Source of the DNA: Parelaphostrongylus tenuis
Lineage: Eukaryota > Nematoda > Chromadorea > Rhabditida > Metastrongylidae
Direction of reading: 5' to 3'
Assembly: GCA_019055375.1 (NCBI GenBank)
Contig: JAHQIW010004500.1
Span: forward strand, 1-64,000
DNA length: 64,000 bases
In this document: positions 50,301 to 61,700 of the stretch, in pieces
How the letters are laid out: the number at the start of each line of letters is the position of its first letter
Numbering within the stretch: position 1 is the first letter of the stretch
Program-made: the position numbers and the translations under genes
The notes under the pieces: model-generated
What the model saw: the letters and a program-made list of their open reading frames with translations, nothing else
Database searches by the model: none
Told to the model about the DNA's origin: nothing

Positions 50301-52108
50301 TCAGAACTCCAGGAACAAAGCAGCTAAGGCAGCACAGTCTTCCTTGCTGCTGGGCATGCACTATCGAATGAAGTATCGAGTCAAGTATCCAAGAAGACGA
50401 TTTGGTTTGTAATGAGAAATAAGTCTATTTGTAAAGATAAAATACCTCTTTCGGTACGATAGGAGTGCGGTCAGGATTCCATGGTCGAGTTCTGGAGCCA
50501 ATCATTTGATCTATCAGTTCTACGTATGCTGACGGTTTGTATTCGAACTTCTACATGAAATGAAATTCGACTTTATAGGTTCCCATATATGTACCCCGTA
50601 TTTTAATGCGTATTCTAGTATTATAGTTATATGATATCTTGATATAAACTCAACAAACAATGCATTTGACAAGTGCATTCAAAGCAGAAGTGGTGTAAAT
50701 TCTAGGGAAATTTGGAATTTACTGCCCTCCTTCTCCACCCTCTTTCCGGAAAGTACTGTTTCGTTCCTTGAAATGTATGTGTACGAGCAGCTCACTCACC
50801 CTGGGCGAAAAGTCTAGCATCTCTTAGAGCTTCTTATTCCTAACAATCAGAAGTCATATATAACCACTTTATTTATCTTATTTACCAACAAGTTATAAGC
50901 CGGACTTAGGCAAATGTAATACCTACAGCAGATTTAATTCCCCAAGTTTGTGCTCGATGACAATGGAGATTATAAGATGCCATGCCCCACTTCAACCTGT
51001 CCCATAACTCCTGGACACCAACAATAGCTAGTGATACTGGACTTGCGGTCACTTTTCTCAGCAGAGCTTTTCGATTGTGATGAGCAGGTGAAAAGTTGAA
51101 CTATTTCAAAATTATTGACTTAAGGACTCCTGGGAACGAATTCTCACCGTCATCTAAGTTAGGGGGACAATTTGATAACTGAACAGATAAGTGGCAGCAC
51201 ACCAGAACATCATAAAAAAGACCAGTACTTGTCCCTTATAAGGCGACAGATGAAAAACCCCATTTCATTCGCTGGCAGGAACTTTCCCATAGGAGTTTAG
51301 TAGTCCATTCGAAAGCTTAGAATCCCTGGCTCCATCCCCACGTGGATGGTTTTCCAAAAAGCCTTTTCTTGAAGTTCTTTCGAGAGCTAAGCCCTTACGT
51401 ATCCCACACGCATCTTTCTAGCAAGACAGAGCTCTTTCGTCAGAGTGTAAGTGATCGTTCGATAGCGTAGGATTCAAGGATTCCAAAGCTGGGCTTATTC
51501 TCTAAAAAGAGCGTTTCTCTGCAGTGTAGCAGTGGAAATAAGATCAACTTTCACACAGTCGGCTTGCTGGTTTACAGGCTGATACACGGTCGCGGGATCT
51601 GGTGACCGCGGATTCGATTCTGCGGAAGTCCACGACCGATCACCTCGATTAATTGGCGCTTCGGAGAGGTGCGATTTTTGTCCTCTCAGTAGGAATTTTT
51701 TCTCCGCTTCGGAAGGAACTCCAGATCAAATATATCACTCTGATACTCGAAGATTTTTTCTACACTTTCATGTGCTTTTCGTCATTCCAGCGAAGTGATA
51801 GTTGAATTGTGGAGCCGATGTAAAAGATGACTTAATTTCGGATTTCCCGTTATAAAAGAGTCTCCTGAAAAAACCGACTACGTACCGCGTTAGTCAGAGA
51901 TTTAGACTTTTGAATGATTATTAATACTCCTATGAAAAATTCCTGTCCAGCAAATGAAAACGGTTTCTCATTTGCCGCCTTATAATGGACAAGAACCAAA
52001 GGATCTCTGAAAAACTCGTTATCGGCACACCTTCTCGGGTGGTCTTTCTTCGATAGGTGGTGCAAACGGATTCCCAAACAATCGTTCAAGTCGCTCTTGA
52101 TCCGACAT
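47327..52108 (-). CDS. TIM22: TIM22 homologue, mitochondrial carrier translocase channel subunit, 6 exons, 208 aa
   Basis: Tim17/Tim22/Tim23 family protein of the mitochondrial inner membrane, expected to insert carrier-type proteins. Exons in transcript order: 52031-52108, 50446-50550, 48003-48108, 47825-47898, 47644-47731, 47510-47575, 47327-47436; the last four plus the third share one compact 3' block, so there are seven coding segments if each is counted. All junction phases agree. The protein starts [15 protein letters not shown] and ends DHWMRG. Family marks: [10 protein letters not shown] before TM1 (about residues 84-104, glycine-rich GVLGYGVG), [14 protein letters not shown] then TECLLET (TM2), the loop [11 protein letters not shown], and [19 protein letters not shown] (TM3-4). 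Cys82 and Cys154 match the positions of the conserved family disulfide. Human TIM22 is 194 aa. Introns 1 and 2 are long (1480 and 2337 bp) and repeat-filled; the others are 68-104 bp. Donors GTGTGC and GTGTGT are unusual. The ATG follows a possible trans-splice acceptor (ATATAG, 12 nt upstream). Confidence 0.93.
48675..49000. repeat. Composite SINE family 1 copy
   Basis: The tRNA-like head (GTGGCATAGTGGTTAGAGG) is in plus orientation, but the following body (GCCGCGATGGCCTACCGA, TCCCAGATAATTCTG) is in minus orientation. Two partial copies have joined head-to-head. TIM22 intron 2. Confidence 0.6.
49015..49260. mobile_element. Fold-back MITE, family 3
   Basis: Arms CCGAGGTTGTTACGTCAGAG and inverse TCGTAACAACCTCGG, with centre CCCACGCCCTACACTGAGCC / GTGTGGGGCATGGGCCACTG. 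TIM22 intron 2. Confidence 0.75.
50030..50365 (+). repeat. Dispersed repeat, copy A (possibly RTE 5' region)
   Basis: A GC-richer block in TIM22 intron 2 aligns along its length with 60240-60565. Shared landmarks include ATGACCG..CTTGGTAGCT, TAGTCGCAAGC, GAGGAAGTCCCGG and ACTCCAGGAA. It is not coding for TIM22. It may be the untranslated 5' part of an RTE-like element; that link is inference. Confidence 0.65.
51225..52000. mobile_element. Fold-back MITE, family 4, large or compound
   Basis: Left end CATTCGCTGGCAGGAACTTT..CATAGGAG and right end CTCCTATGAAAAATTCCTGT..CAGCAAATGA are inverted; inner segments CATTCGAAAGC repeat. It ends about 30 bp from TIM22 exon 1. A tRNA-like segment (51560-51650) lies inside. 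Confidence 0.6.
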
Positions 52109-52504
52109 CTTCCCGCTTGGCTATATTTTTCCAGAGCTCTAAATCAAATACTAAGTAAATGAAGCTTTAGAAACAGTAGACAGGAACAAATAGATAGGAT
52201 ATATGCTGCTCGCACAAACTACGCCGTCACCTCAGAGTACAGAAGATTCAACGACATTGAAAAAAGGCGCAACTTTTATTAAACTTTATAACGATAATCA
52301 AACATGAAATGATATCTACATCACTTTAGCTCATGAAAAATGTGTTCATTAGAGGACAAGCTAAGTGATTATCGTAAAAATTTATGAGATTTCAGATTTG
52401 ACCCATACCAACACCAAACACAAACACTAAATTACAACACAGCACCTGAGTAATGATCATGACTAGATGAAAAAAACACCAAAAGATCTACATATCCGAT
52501 AGTG

Positions 52505-52615
52505 TTGAATGGTATGCAGAACTTTGAAACTCGGACGGTATCGAACACGTACCACAATCTTTCCGGGGGCACATGCTAATCAACTGCACTACCGGGGTTC
52601 CTGCTCAATTACCAC
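52505..52615 (-). repeat. SINE family 2 (tRNA-like)
   Basis: GGTATCGAACACGTACC and TGCTAATCAACTGCACTACC, between the LMBRD2 stop and TIM22 exon 1. Confidence 0.6.
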
Positions 52616-52716
52616 TCTTTCTCAATTACCTATAATCTACAAAAACACCTAAATTTCCCCACGGAATTTGACTCCTACAGCGAAATATACAGAAAAGAAA
52701 ACTACTCTCTACAGTA

Positions 52717-55700
52717 TTACATATCATCAAATATGTTCCTAGGCGAAGGATGTGACTTCTGTACACTAAAATCGGGTATCTGATCGACTGGAGGAGGAAG
52801 CACCCAGGACGAATCCATGTGTGGAGCCCCTTCCTCTGATGACAGGATTGGCAGCTCGTCGTCTGGAACAGCTCGGCGCCCAGAACGTAAAGATCCTGAC
52901 AATAAAAAGTATTCAAGTGAAGCAAGTGAAGACAGACAAAGCTGATAAACTCAATTCAATATAATCTTATAGACGTTTTAAACCTTCAAGAGGTCTGGTA
53001 TGGCACCTGAAGTGCTACGCGTACGTTTCGGCTTTCTCGTAAGCCTCATCAGTAGCACATACCGATCGGTTGATCGTCATCAATTTCATCTGCTCCTTTT
53101 GTGTACTTTTCACGATCAGCCGATTGGAATGTGCTACTTATGAGGCTTGCGAGAAAGCCGAAACGCACGTATAACACTAGGTGTATAGTACCAGACCTTC
53201 CGAAAAGCTTAGAACATCTATCATATTATATTGGACTTTTTAGCGAAGTCTCACAATAGTCGACTGGATGAGTATTCCTATAAGCGATCTTACCAAACTC
53301 TGTTCAATTGAATAAAACTTATATCTAAGCCTACATATCTCGAGTTTTTATTTGTATACTTTATTTCTACTGCTTCTTAGCAGTCCTATGACGTTGTATA
53401 GATACCTCAGAAGTACTGAGTAACGTGCAGAACATTTGACCACAGGAGGGTGTCGAACTCGCGTCTCACTCATATCAGGGTATGTGTTACCACTATACAT
53501 CCGAGGCCTTTGCTTTGCTATCACTCTTTTATAATCTTAGTATACTTTGTGATTCATAGCGAAAACAGCTGCCAATCTCAAACAGAATAAACACGAGCAG
53601 CTCGATAATACAAACGGTTACAGTTCTAGAGAAGCCAGTGCCTTCTAGACAATTCTCACACAAAGTAAAATTTGGAATATGAAATCATTTTGATTCTAGA
53701 AAGTCATTTATCTAATCATTTTTGTTTCAGTAAAGGAGAAAGGAGGTGGGGATAGCTAAGTGTTTAGTGATGCATGCAAGCTATGAAGGAATAAGGTTCG
53801 GCCACTTCCTCCCAACATACCCCTGTATGTCCACATGGAGATGCTTGAGTTCGACTATCCCTAAAGCCAAAAGGGGAATCGCCTCGAACAGGATTCCCCA
53901 ATAATTATGAAGAAGACGAATTCTTCAAGCAGAACCCAAAAGAGCACGCGAAAAGCTTGAAGACCTTTAGGACGATGAATGCGAGGAAAGAAAATCGGAT
54001 AGAATAAGGGATGGAACCGCCATAGCATATGAGGTGACGGACCATGTATTTTTAGAATAATAGTATATGGGAGAAAAATGAAAACTGCGCAGATACTCCT
54101 TAAGACTAGATTGACGCATCTACACAACATGTCTGGTCCAATCATCATCATGCCTTACTATAAAGTATGGAAGCATATACTCCAACAACGATGGTGTACA
54201 TAGGAATATTCCAATTTGAAGAGATTGTGATCCCTAAAGACGCAAAATTCCTTCTAACATGTGACAGTAAAAAGAAGGAAAATCTTTGTTTCGACAAAAA
54301 CTTCTTCACCCCACCACTCTTTTAGCGGTAATATGATGTTATAAGTGTGCATTCAGTAGTGTTGAGTGTTATGCAAAACATTGTACCTCATGCGGGAATT
54401 GAACCCGCGTTTCACCCTTTAATGTTTGCTAACCACTGCATTGTCGGGATTCCTGCTCTGTCAAAAAAAGGACCTCGCAAAGGGTATGCCACGCATTTGA
54501 ATCACCCTTCCTCCTCCATCCCTGAGGTTGGTTCAAAGACTGAATATCTGATTACAACGCACTGGACTATAGCTTCTGTTCTCTTCATCAATACACAGGT
54601 TTCTGGAAATTAGAGCAAAATAGCTTTACATACCCAAGCGCCCAGTCCATTCTTCTTCTCTTCGAAGCCGTTCCTTTTGTCTATTGAAGGAATTCCGTTC
54701 CAACTGTACCAAAGCTTGCCCCGAAGACACCATTTCTTGCGTGAACTCGTCGGACACGACGAATTGGTCAAAGCCCAAGTTATGCAGACAGTAGGTCCCG
54801 ATCCTGAAAAGGGACTTTAATCCAACACCGTGCCAAAAAATGAACTTCAAAAAAGCTAAATTATCCTAAAAATCCCCACCTAAAATATGTTGCAGCGCAG
54901 AATATGAGTATACAAATTGGCAGATATATGTTGATACCTTTTGCTAAGATCGGTATGACATCAAGATGTCCCATTAACTTGAATAAATAGCTACGCTATA
55001 GAGTTGTGCTGAAAAAGACAGCACAAAGATAGATGTAAGAGCACTACCTTCGTGAACTGAGTCTCAACACCAAAACCCTTCGCCATAGTTATATGTGAGT
55101 CGAGGTGGATCATTCCAAGAAAATTCAGGCATAGTGGAGAAGTGAGACGACAAAGAAGCCTGTAAATTCTAAATATCTGTGTATTCAAATCGGGGATTTG
55201 AATGGTGAGCAAAAACTCGACCTCAGACGGGAGTCTAACCCGCATTTCACCCGTTCCGGGATGCATGGCTACCACTACACCAGCGAGGCCACCTCTTAGC
55301 CACCACTCATTCTCCAATATCTCTCTATCACAGTTATCAACCACCAACCTTTCAACAGGTATCGTCGGTCGAGCTATATCGCTTCATAGACCCAATTAAG
55401 CTGACAGTTATTGTACTCATATATATCCCGCTTGCTTATGTTTTCATTGCTTTTTTGCAATGCTATGATGATTTGAATATACCTGAGAGAACTGATTGAC
55501 TGATTGGTGCAAAAAATTAACATGCTCCCGCCGTGTGGATGAAACGCGGGTTCGACTTCTGTTTGAGGTCGAATTCTTGCTCACCACTCAATTTTCTTAG
55601 GCATATTCGAAACATCATAAAAGTACAAAAAAAAAAACAGTAAAAATATGAGCATTTTTGGATATATATGTTTGAATAGGGTTTGAATAGAACGCTTCAA

Positions 55701-58700
55701 TGTTCACACGAAAGTAAAGCATTTGCTTGGAGAACACGAGAGAGATCTAGTCCTTTCTCGATCGCTATGCATGGAACTCAATGCATACAATCCATAATGA
55801 TAGACATCCTGGTACCGCCCTCATAAAGAACTCTCAGTAGCGTGAACTCTGCGCGTGACAAGGCGCCACGAAACTCACAGCGTCAAACAAAGCCCACAAC
55901 TTCTATTCTTCGCAAATTCCTGTGGGAAAAAAATGGTCATCACCGACCATACTGAGTAGACAGATCTCCCGCTGGAAAGCGAAAGACACATAATTAGAAA
56001 ACAAAAAGGTAAATGCTCACAAAATAGGAAGTAGCAAATAGAGCGCATTGAAATCACTGCATATAAGGCCAATGATCTAACCCATTTGGTCCCGCGTGGG
56101 CCGTATATACACCTTATTACTCGTTGGGAAGCGCTGACCTTTTCCTATTGGGAGTAGCCTTATCAAGTCTCTTCAGAGATATTTTAGATTCTTCTCGATT
56201 TTACCAAGCACAAAAGTACTTTATTGTAGATAAATGTCCAAATTTCACTGGAAAACTACATTATTATCAGTTGTGCGCGCGCGCGCCTTGTCAGCAGATG
56301 GAGCGCTGCGCGCCAGTAGATAGCCAACGTGGTACCCAAAGGAATAACTCGTGCCTCCAAAGAACCAAAGGCGAATCATAAGAGCTGCAATAATTCCGGG
56401 AAAAAAATTTTCAGAAGAGCTTACATTGCACTAAACAATAAGCTATTCGCGTCAGTATGACGATTCGGATCCAAATGATAGTACTGATAGATTTTGAGGC
56501 GGAAGACGGTGAAATAAACGCAGGAGCATAAATAGCAAATGATAGCCATGGCAACAATCTAAAAACGATATTGCGTCTACTAGTTCTGCAAGTGATAATT
56601 TGAGAAAAAAGACTAAAAATGACGTACTTGGGTATAATTATAATGGAACTCCTTCGCTGTATAATGCACGATTATTCCTGCTGGAGTCAATGTCGGTGTC
56701 ACAATAAAGAATGTGCACTCACTTATTAAGATCAGAACACTCATACACATTAGTAGAACGGATACAAGCTGAAATCCTTAACCACTGAGAAAAATAAAGC
56801 AGGCCAACTACGAAAAGGACAAAGGATAAAGCTCTCGAGGTAGATCAGTCCCTGAGGGATGCGTGCATATCTAGCCTTTACAATAACTCGCGGTGGCCAC
56901 CCACTGGACCGAGTCGGTGCTGACTTATCCTCCCAGACAAGTCTGAGACCAATCTGGTACCAACCTACCGACCTTGGAGGGGATGATTGGTGAGTCATGA
57001 GCACGAGATCGAACCACTAACCTCGTGTGCAACGCAGAACACTCTAACCACTGCGCCACATGCGCTCTTCAGGACAACTATATATCAAATAATGTTTGGT
57101 GAAATGTAAAAACTTCAAGACTTGCAAAAGGAATCAAACCTACACATCATCCATTCCCGGGTGCGTGCTAACCAAATGCACTACCGAGGCTTCTGTTCTG
57201 TTATAATTCAAGTGTCGATCTGTCAACAACCAAGTGTCAACGGTTTGACAAGTACATCGGTAATGAACTCAGTTATGCTGGGATATACTGAAGTGAGAGC
57301 TGAATAGGAGCCTCGGAAGTGAAAGTGGTTAGCACACGCTATTGGAAAGGGTGATCTGCGGGTTCGTTGCCTGTTTGCGGTTCAGAAAATTTGCATAAAG
57401 GATAAAGGATAAAGCTCTTGGCGTTGATCAATCCCTGAGGGATGCGCCATGCATTCGACTTCAATTTTTAACTTCGATTGAAGCGATTGAATGCATATCT
57501 GGCCTTTACAATGACTCGCGGAGGCCTCCCGCTGAACCGAGTCAGTGCTGCTTATCCTCCCATACAAGTCTGAGACCTATCTGGTACCAATTTACCGACC
57601 CCGGAGGGATGGATGGCTTGGTGAGCCATAGAGCGCGAGATCGAACCATTGACCTCGTGTGTGACGCAGGGCACCTCTAACCACTGCGCCACATGCGCTC
57701 TTAAAATTTGCATATTACTCAACATTATCGGATGAATCTCTGTGATATCATAGCAGTGCTAATAGCGGTTAAACAAACATAATTCTAGCTCAAAAAAAGA
57801 GTTCTTGCTGATAATATATATCCGAAACAGTACAACATTCCACTGAGAACCTTCCTTACCTTGCATAGTGGTCTCTGGGCAAGCACAAGCCAAAAATATC
57901 GCACTTTTTCCGGAACAAAACTCGACGATCTTTCTAGATGCCCACTGAGCTCCGCTTGTGCGATATTTTCGAGATATAAGGCGTTGTCGACTAGCGACCT
58001 AAAATTATATCGTTTAACAACTACTCGCTTTTTGAAATGACCTGGAGTTAATACGGAGCAACTTTAATGGATGGGTTGAAAGCTGCGTTGTCCCAATTAC
58101 TATCTATTCAGAGATCTGTGCTAAATGTGCATCTTTACACTCTATGTCTGCCATTTTATGTTGTAAGACGAATGAAAACTACTGAATGAAAGTAGGAAAG
58201 ATTTTTACAGACCTCCAGTGGGCCGTAGTACGGTGGTGATTTTGCACGGCAGAGATTACTCTTTTATGAAGCCGAATCTAAAAGATAAAACCAGTTCACA
58301 ATCGCTTGATGTTCTTAAAACTGAAAAAGTACAAGATTACCAAATACTTGTCGGAATTCACAGATCTTATGTCAGAGGCGTTGAGACTGCTAAAATCCAT
58401 AGCATTCCTTGCGGGAAATAATTCGTCTACAACCTGGAGACACTTCATAAAAATTGTTAGCCGTATAGTCTCCAAAACAGATCAGAAGCTCAAAGTACCT
58501 CTTCGGGAAACCTCGATATGATCATTTGTGCCTTCTCTCGAGCACCGTGTTCATTCTTCAGAATATTGAGAACTGTACGAGCTTCTCTGGAGAGATGATA
58601 ATTTTAAAATCCCCAAAACTCTCAATAATATATAAATAATCGACAACAGGAGTAATTCCTATGAAACCATACCTATAAGCATCTTTTACACCTTCTTCTG

Positions 58701-61700
58701 CTTCATTTTTGTCAGAAAAGAGTTTATCAATGTTGAAATATGTTTTGCTTAGAAGATAGTCTAAAATATTCAAACATAAAGAAACAAAGGTAAAAATGGT
58801 CGACATCGTCAAAATGATAAAGAGAATAAAGAGCAAAAGACAACCGTTATATTGGAAAATGGAGGTAGGTAGAGAAGTCTCTCGATGGATTAAAGAAATT
58901 GACCCACTTCTATTGCCCATATTCCATAGGCCGCGTGGAAGTTCTACGAATCCATACCCTAACAGCACAACTAATAAAAACAAACCCCATGTATTTGACG
59001 CGGAAACTAGTATAACTTTGAGATGCTCACTGAAAAAAACTTATTTAAAATGCTCCAAAATTCTAACAAAACAGAACTTTTGATAGTTTCATTTTACATA
59101 ATCTACATATTGTTTCATTTTACAATACGACCCGTCATCCCAATGAGCTGTGCGAATTCCAGTATTTCTCCATTCGACCCGTCTTCACCTATTGTTCCCT
59201 AGATAAACCTACGAGTATTTCGCCAGTTACTTCGACTGCTGCTGAAGAGTTTCGTCCTCTTTACATACGTCATAGATTAGTGGTCAAGACGATTCTCCTT
59301 GCAACTTCGAAGAGAACCGTAATAAGGCGTTCCTTGCCGTCAGTTCAATGTTTAACCCACTGAGGACCACCATGATAGGCAGGCGGCAGCTGCATGTCTG
59401 TGCCTGGCTGTCCTGCTGCTTCTCCAGGAGACGCGACGCCGCCTTTCAGTAGCTGAGTGAGGTTTGACCTCGCACGGCTCGGCACAAAACGTACCGTATG
59501 ATCCTTATAGGGTTAAGACTGTTGGGGTTGAGGATAAACCAGCGCATCGCTCATCATTTCCCTTGATACATGCATCACTAATCACTGCGCTAACCCGTCC
59601 CCAACATGTACACTAAGATAATCACCTTTCCGATTAGTCAAGAAAAAAAAACTGAATAAATATGCACTTACGCATTGATAACAACACCTTTGATAATTGC
59701 ATATATGAGAAGTACTGCGAAAACAAGCATGTAAATACCATAATAAACCGCATTATGGAATAAAGCTGCACGCATTTTCCCAGAAACTGTAAAGTCCCCA
59801 GCATTGACAAAACTCTGCATAAAAGGAAGCACGATCCTGAAAAAATCGTCAGATATAGTGAAAAAAAAAACCTCATAAAGTACTTCTTTTATTAACCCTT
59901 TCGAGACCGTGGACACACAACCTCTGCATCTCTAATTGGCAAGTCTGAGCGGTCTACACCACCTCCTCTACAACCCCAACCCTCACGATGCTATTGTTAA
60001 ACGTAGCACTCTGGCGTTAGAGATGCAGAGAAGGCCAAAACAAACCGTTCAGAACTGCCAGCTATAGATGCAGAGGCCGTGGGTCCACAGTCTCAAAAGT
60101 TTAAACGAAGCTTGCACGAGACTACTATAATGTCTTCTAGATCGACGGCTGTATCGGCGACTTGAGGGGGAAGGTTGTCAAGTTGACGGTTGTCATACCC
60201 TATGAATTGATATATCAATTTACAGTAAGTGATAGCACCACTCAGATGGTTTACCGCCTAACTGTAGCTAGGGTCCCTGAGTCTCGGACTGGGAAGTATA
60301 GCGAAGTGTCCAACCTCCAGCAAGGCCACCCTAGCTTAGAAGGAGTCCGACGTTTCCACCTGGAAAGCTGTCAAAAAGGTAAACTTTACCAAGAATGACC
60401 GCCGACTTGGTAGCTCTTAGTCGCAAGCTGGTAATCTCCCTCTCATCCACTGATCTAAGTGGTGACGACCTGAGGAAGTCCCGGTTGGGCTTACCTCGGG
60501 ACTCCAGGAAAACAAAACTGGTAGACCAACACAGTTTCCCCTGTGCTAAGGCTCGCCACTACCGTAAAGACAGGCGCTCAAATTTTCAATTATCCTAAAT
60601 CACTGTGATAACAGACCATCAACTTCACCATATAAGCAATTGAACGGCTCCGAAGACGGCTGAGGTCACCGTAACGTCAGCTATCGATTTCGAAGAAGAT
60701 ATACCACCCTCGCAGAAGCTTTAGAAAAAAAGACACTTTGTAAAATAAACTTTATTATACCTTTAATTCGAGTGCTTTATTGAAACCACGCTCAAATTCA
60801 ATAGATCCTTTCATTATTATTTGAGCCAATTGCCTTGTGGTCTGGTAAGGGCTCTTGTGAAAGGATCTATTAAAAATTGAGCGTGGTCTTATTAAAGCAC
60901 TCGAAATAAAGGTATAATATGGTAAAAATACCAGCCAAAGAGCAATCGAGTGTGCAAACGCTCTGTGTTAGGTTAAAATTACGCTTGACATAGAGTGTAA
61001 AACGTTCGTCTTCGATGACTCTGTGTAAGGGAGCAGAGCTCCCGAGAGGACTATTAAAATATCGAAAGACGACGGTTCTGCCCGACTAACGAGTCTGTAA
61101 GGACGAAACACGTGTATCGGGCTGTACAAGAGCCCTTACCAGACCACATGACAAGTTGGCTCAAATAATAATGAAAGGATAAACTTTATTTTTCATCCTA
61201 GTCGGGCAGTGAGAGCCGGTCTTTTGATTTCCAAACACAGGTGTTATAGAAAGTGATGTTAAATGTTCGCTGTTAAAAAAACTCCACTTCAAGTCTGATG
61301 CATTTCTGCGTAATTCAAATTTTGTTTGAGCCCTAGAATTGAGAAGTAGGCCTACCATGTAAGCACTTGTGATGTCCAATAGACTATTCTCCACAAATAT
61401 AAAAGCACAGCACTCGGAACATAACCGTCAGGCTTTTCACAGTAGCTGAACTCTGATTGAGTGGAATTCAACGATCGAGCATTCTCCACTTCACATCTGT
61501 TGTATAAAGTTCTGAAAGGAAAGAAACACATCATTTCAAGGAGATAAGTAACCATGACTTCAACCTATCTGTAGAAACGGGTAAGGTCAATAGGTCAAAG
61601 TTAACTCACAATAGCTACGTCCAACGGAAGTACAAAGATAATTACGAACGAAAAACACCATCCGATGAAAGTCGACACAATCACTATAACATGGTGACGT

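Noticed and set aside
54375..54445. Possible functional tRNA (good T-arm)
   Set aside because: Acceptor and anticodon arms do not pair and many diverged copies with the same flank exist; it is a SINE head.
58218..59083. Plus-strand frames over 58.2-59.1 kb
   Set aside because: Antisense shadows of LMBRD2 exons 5-9.
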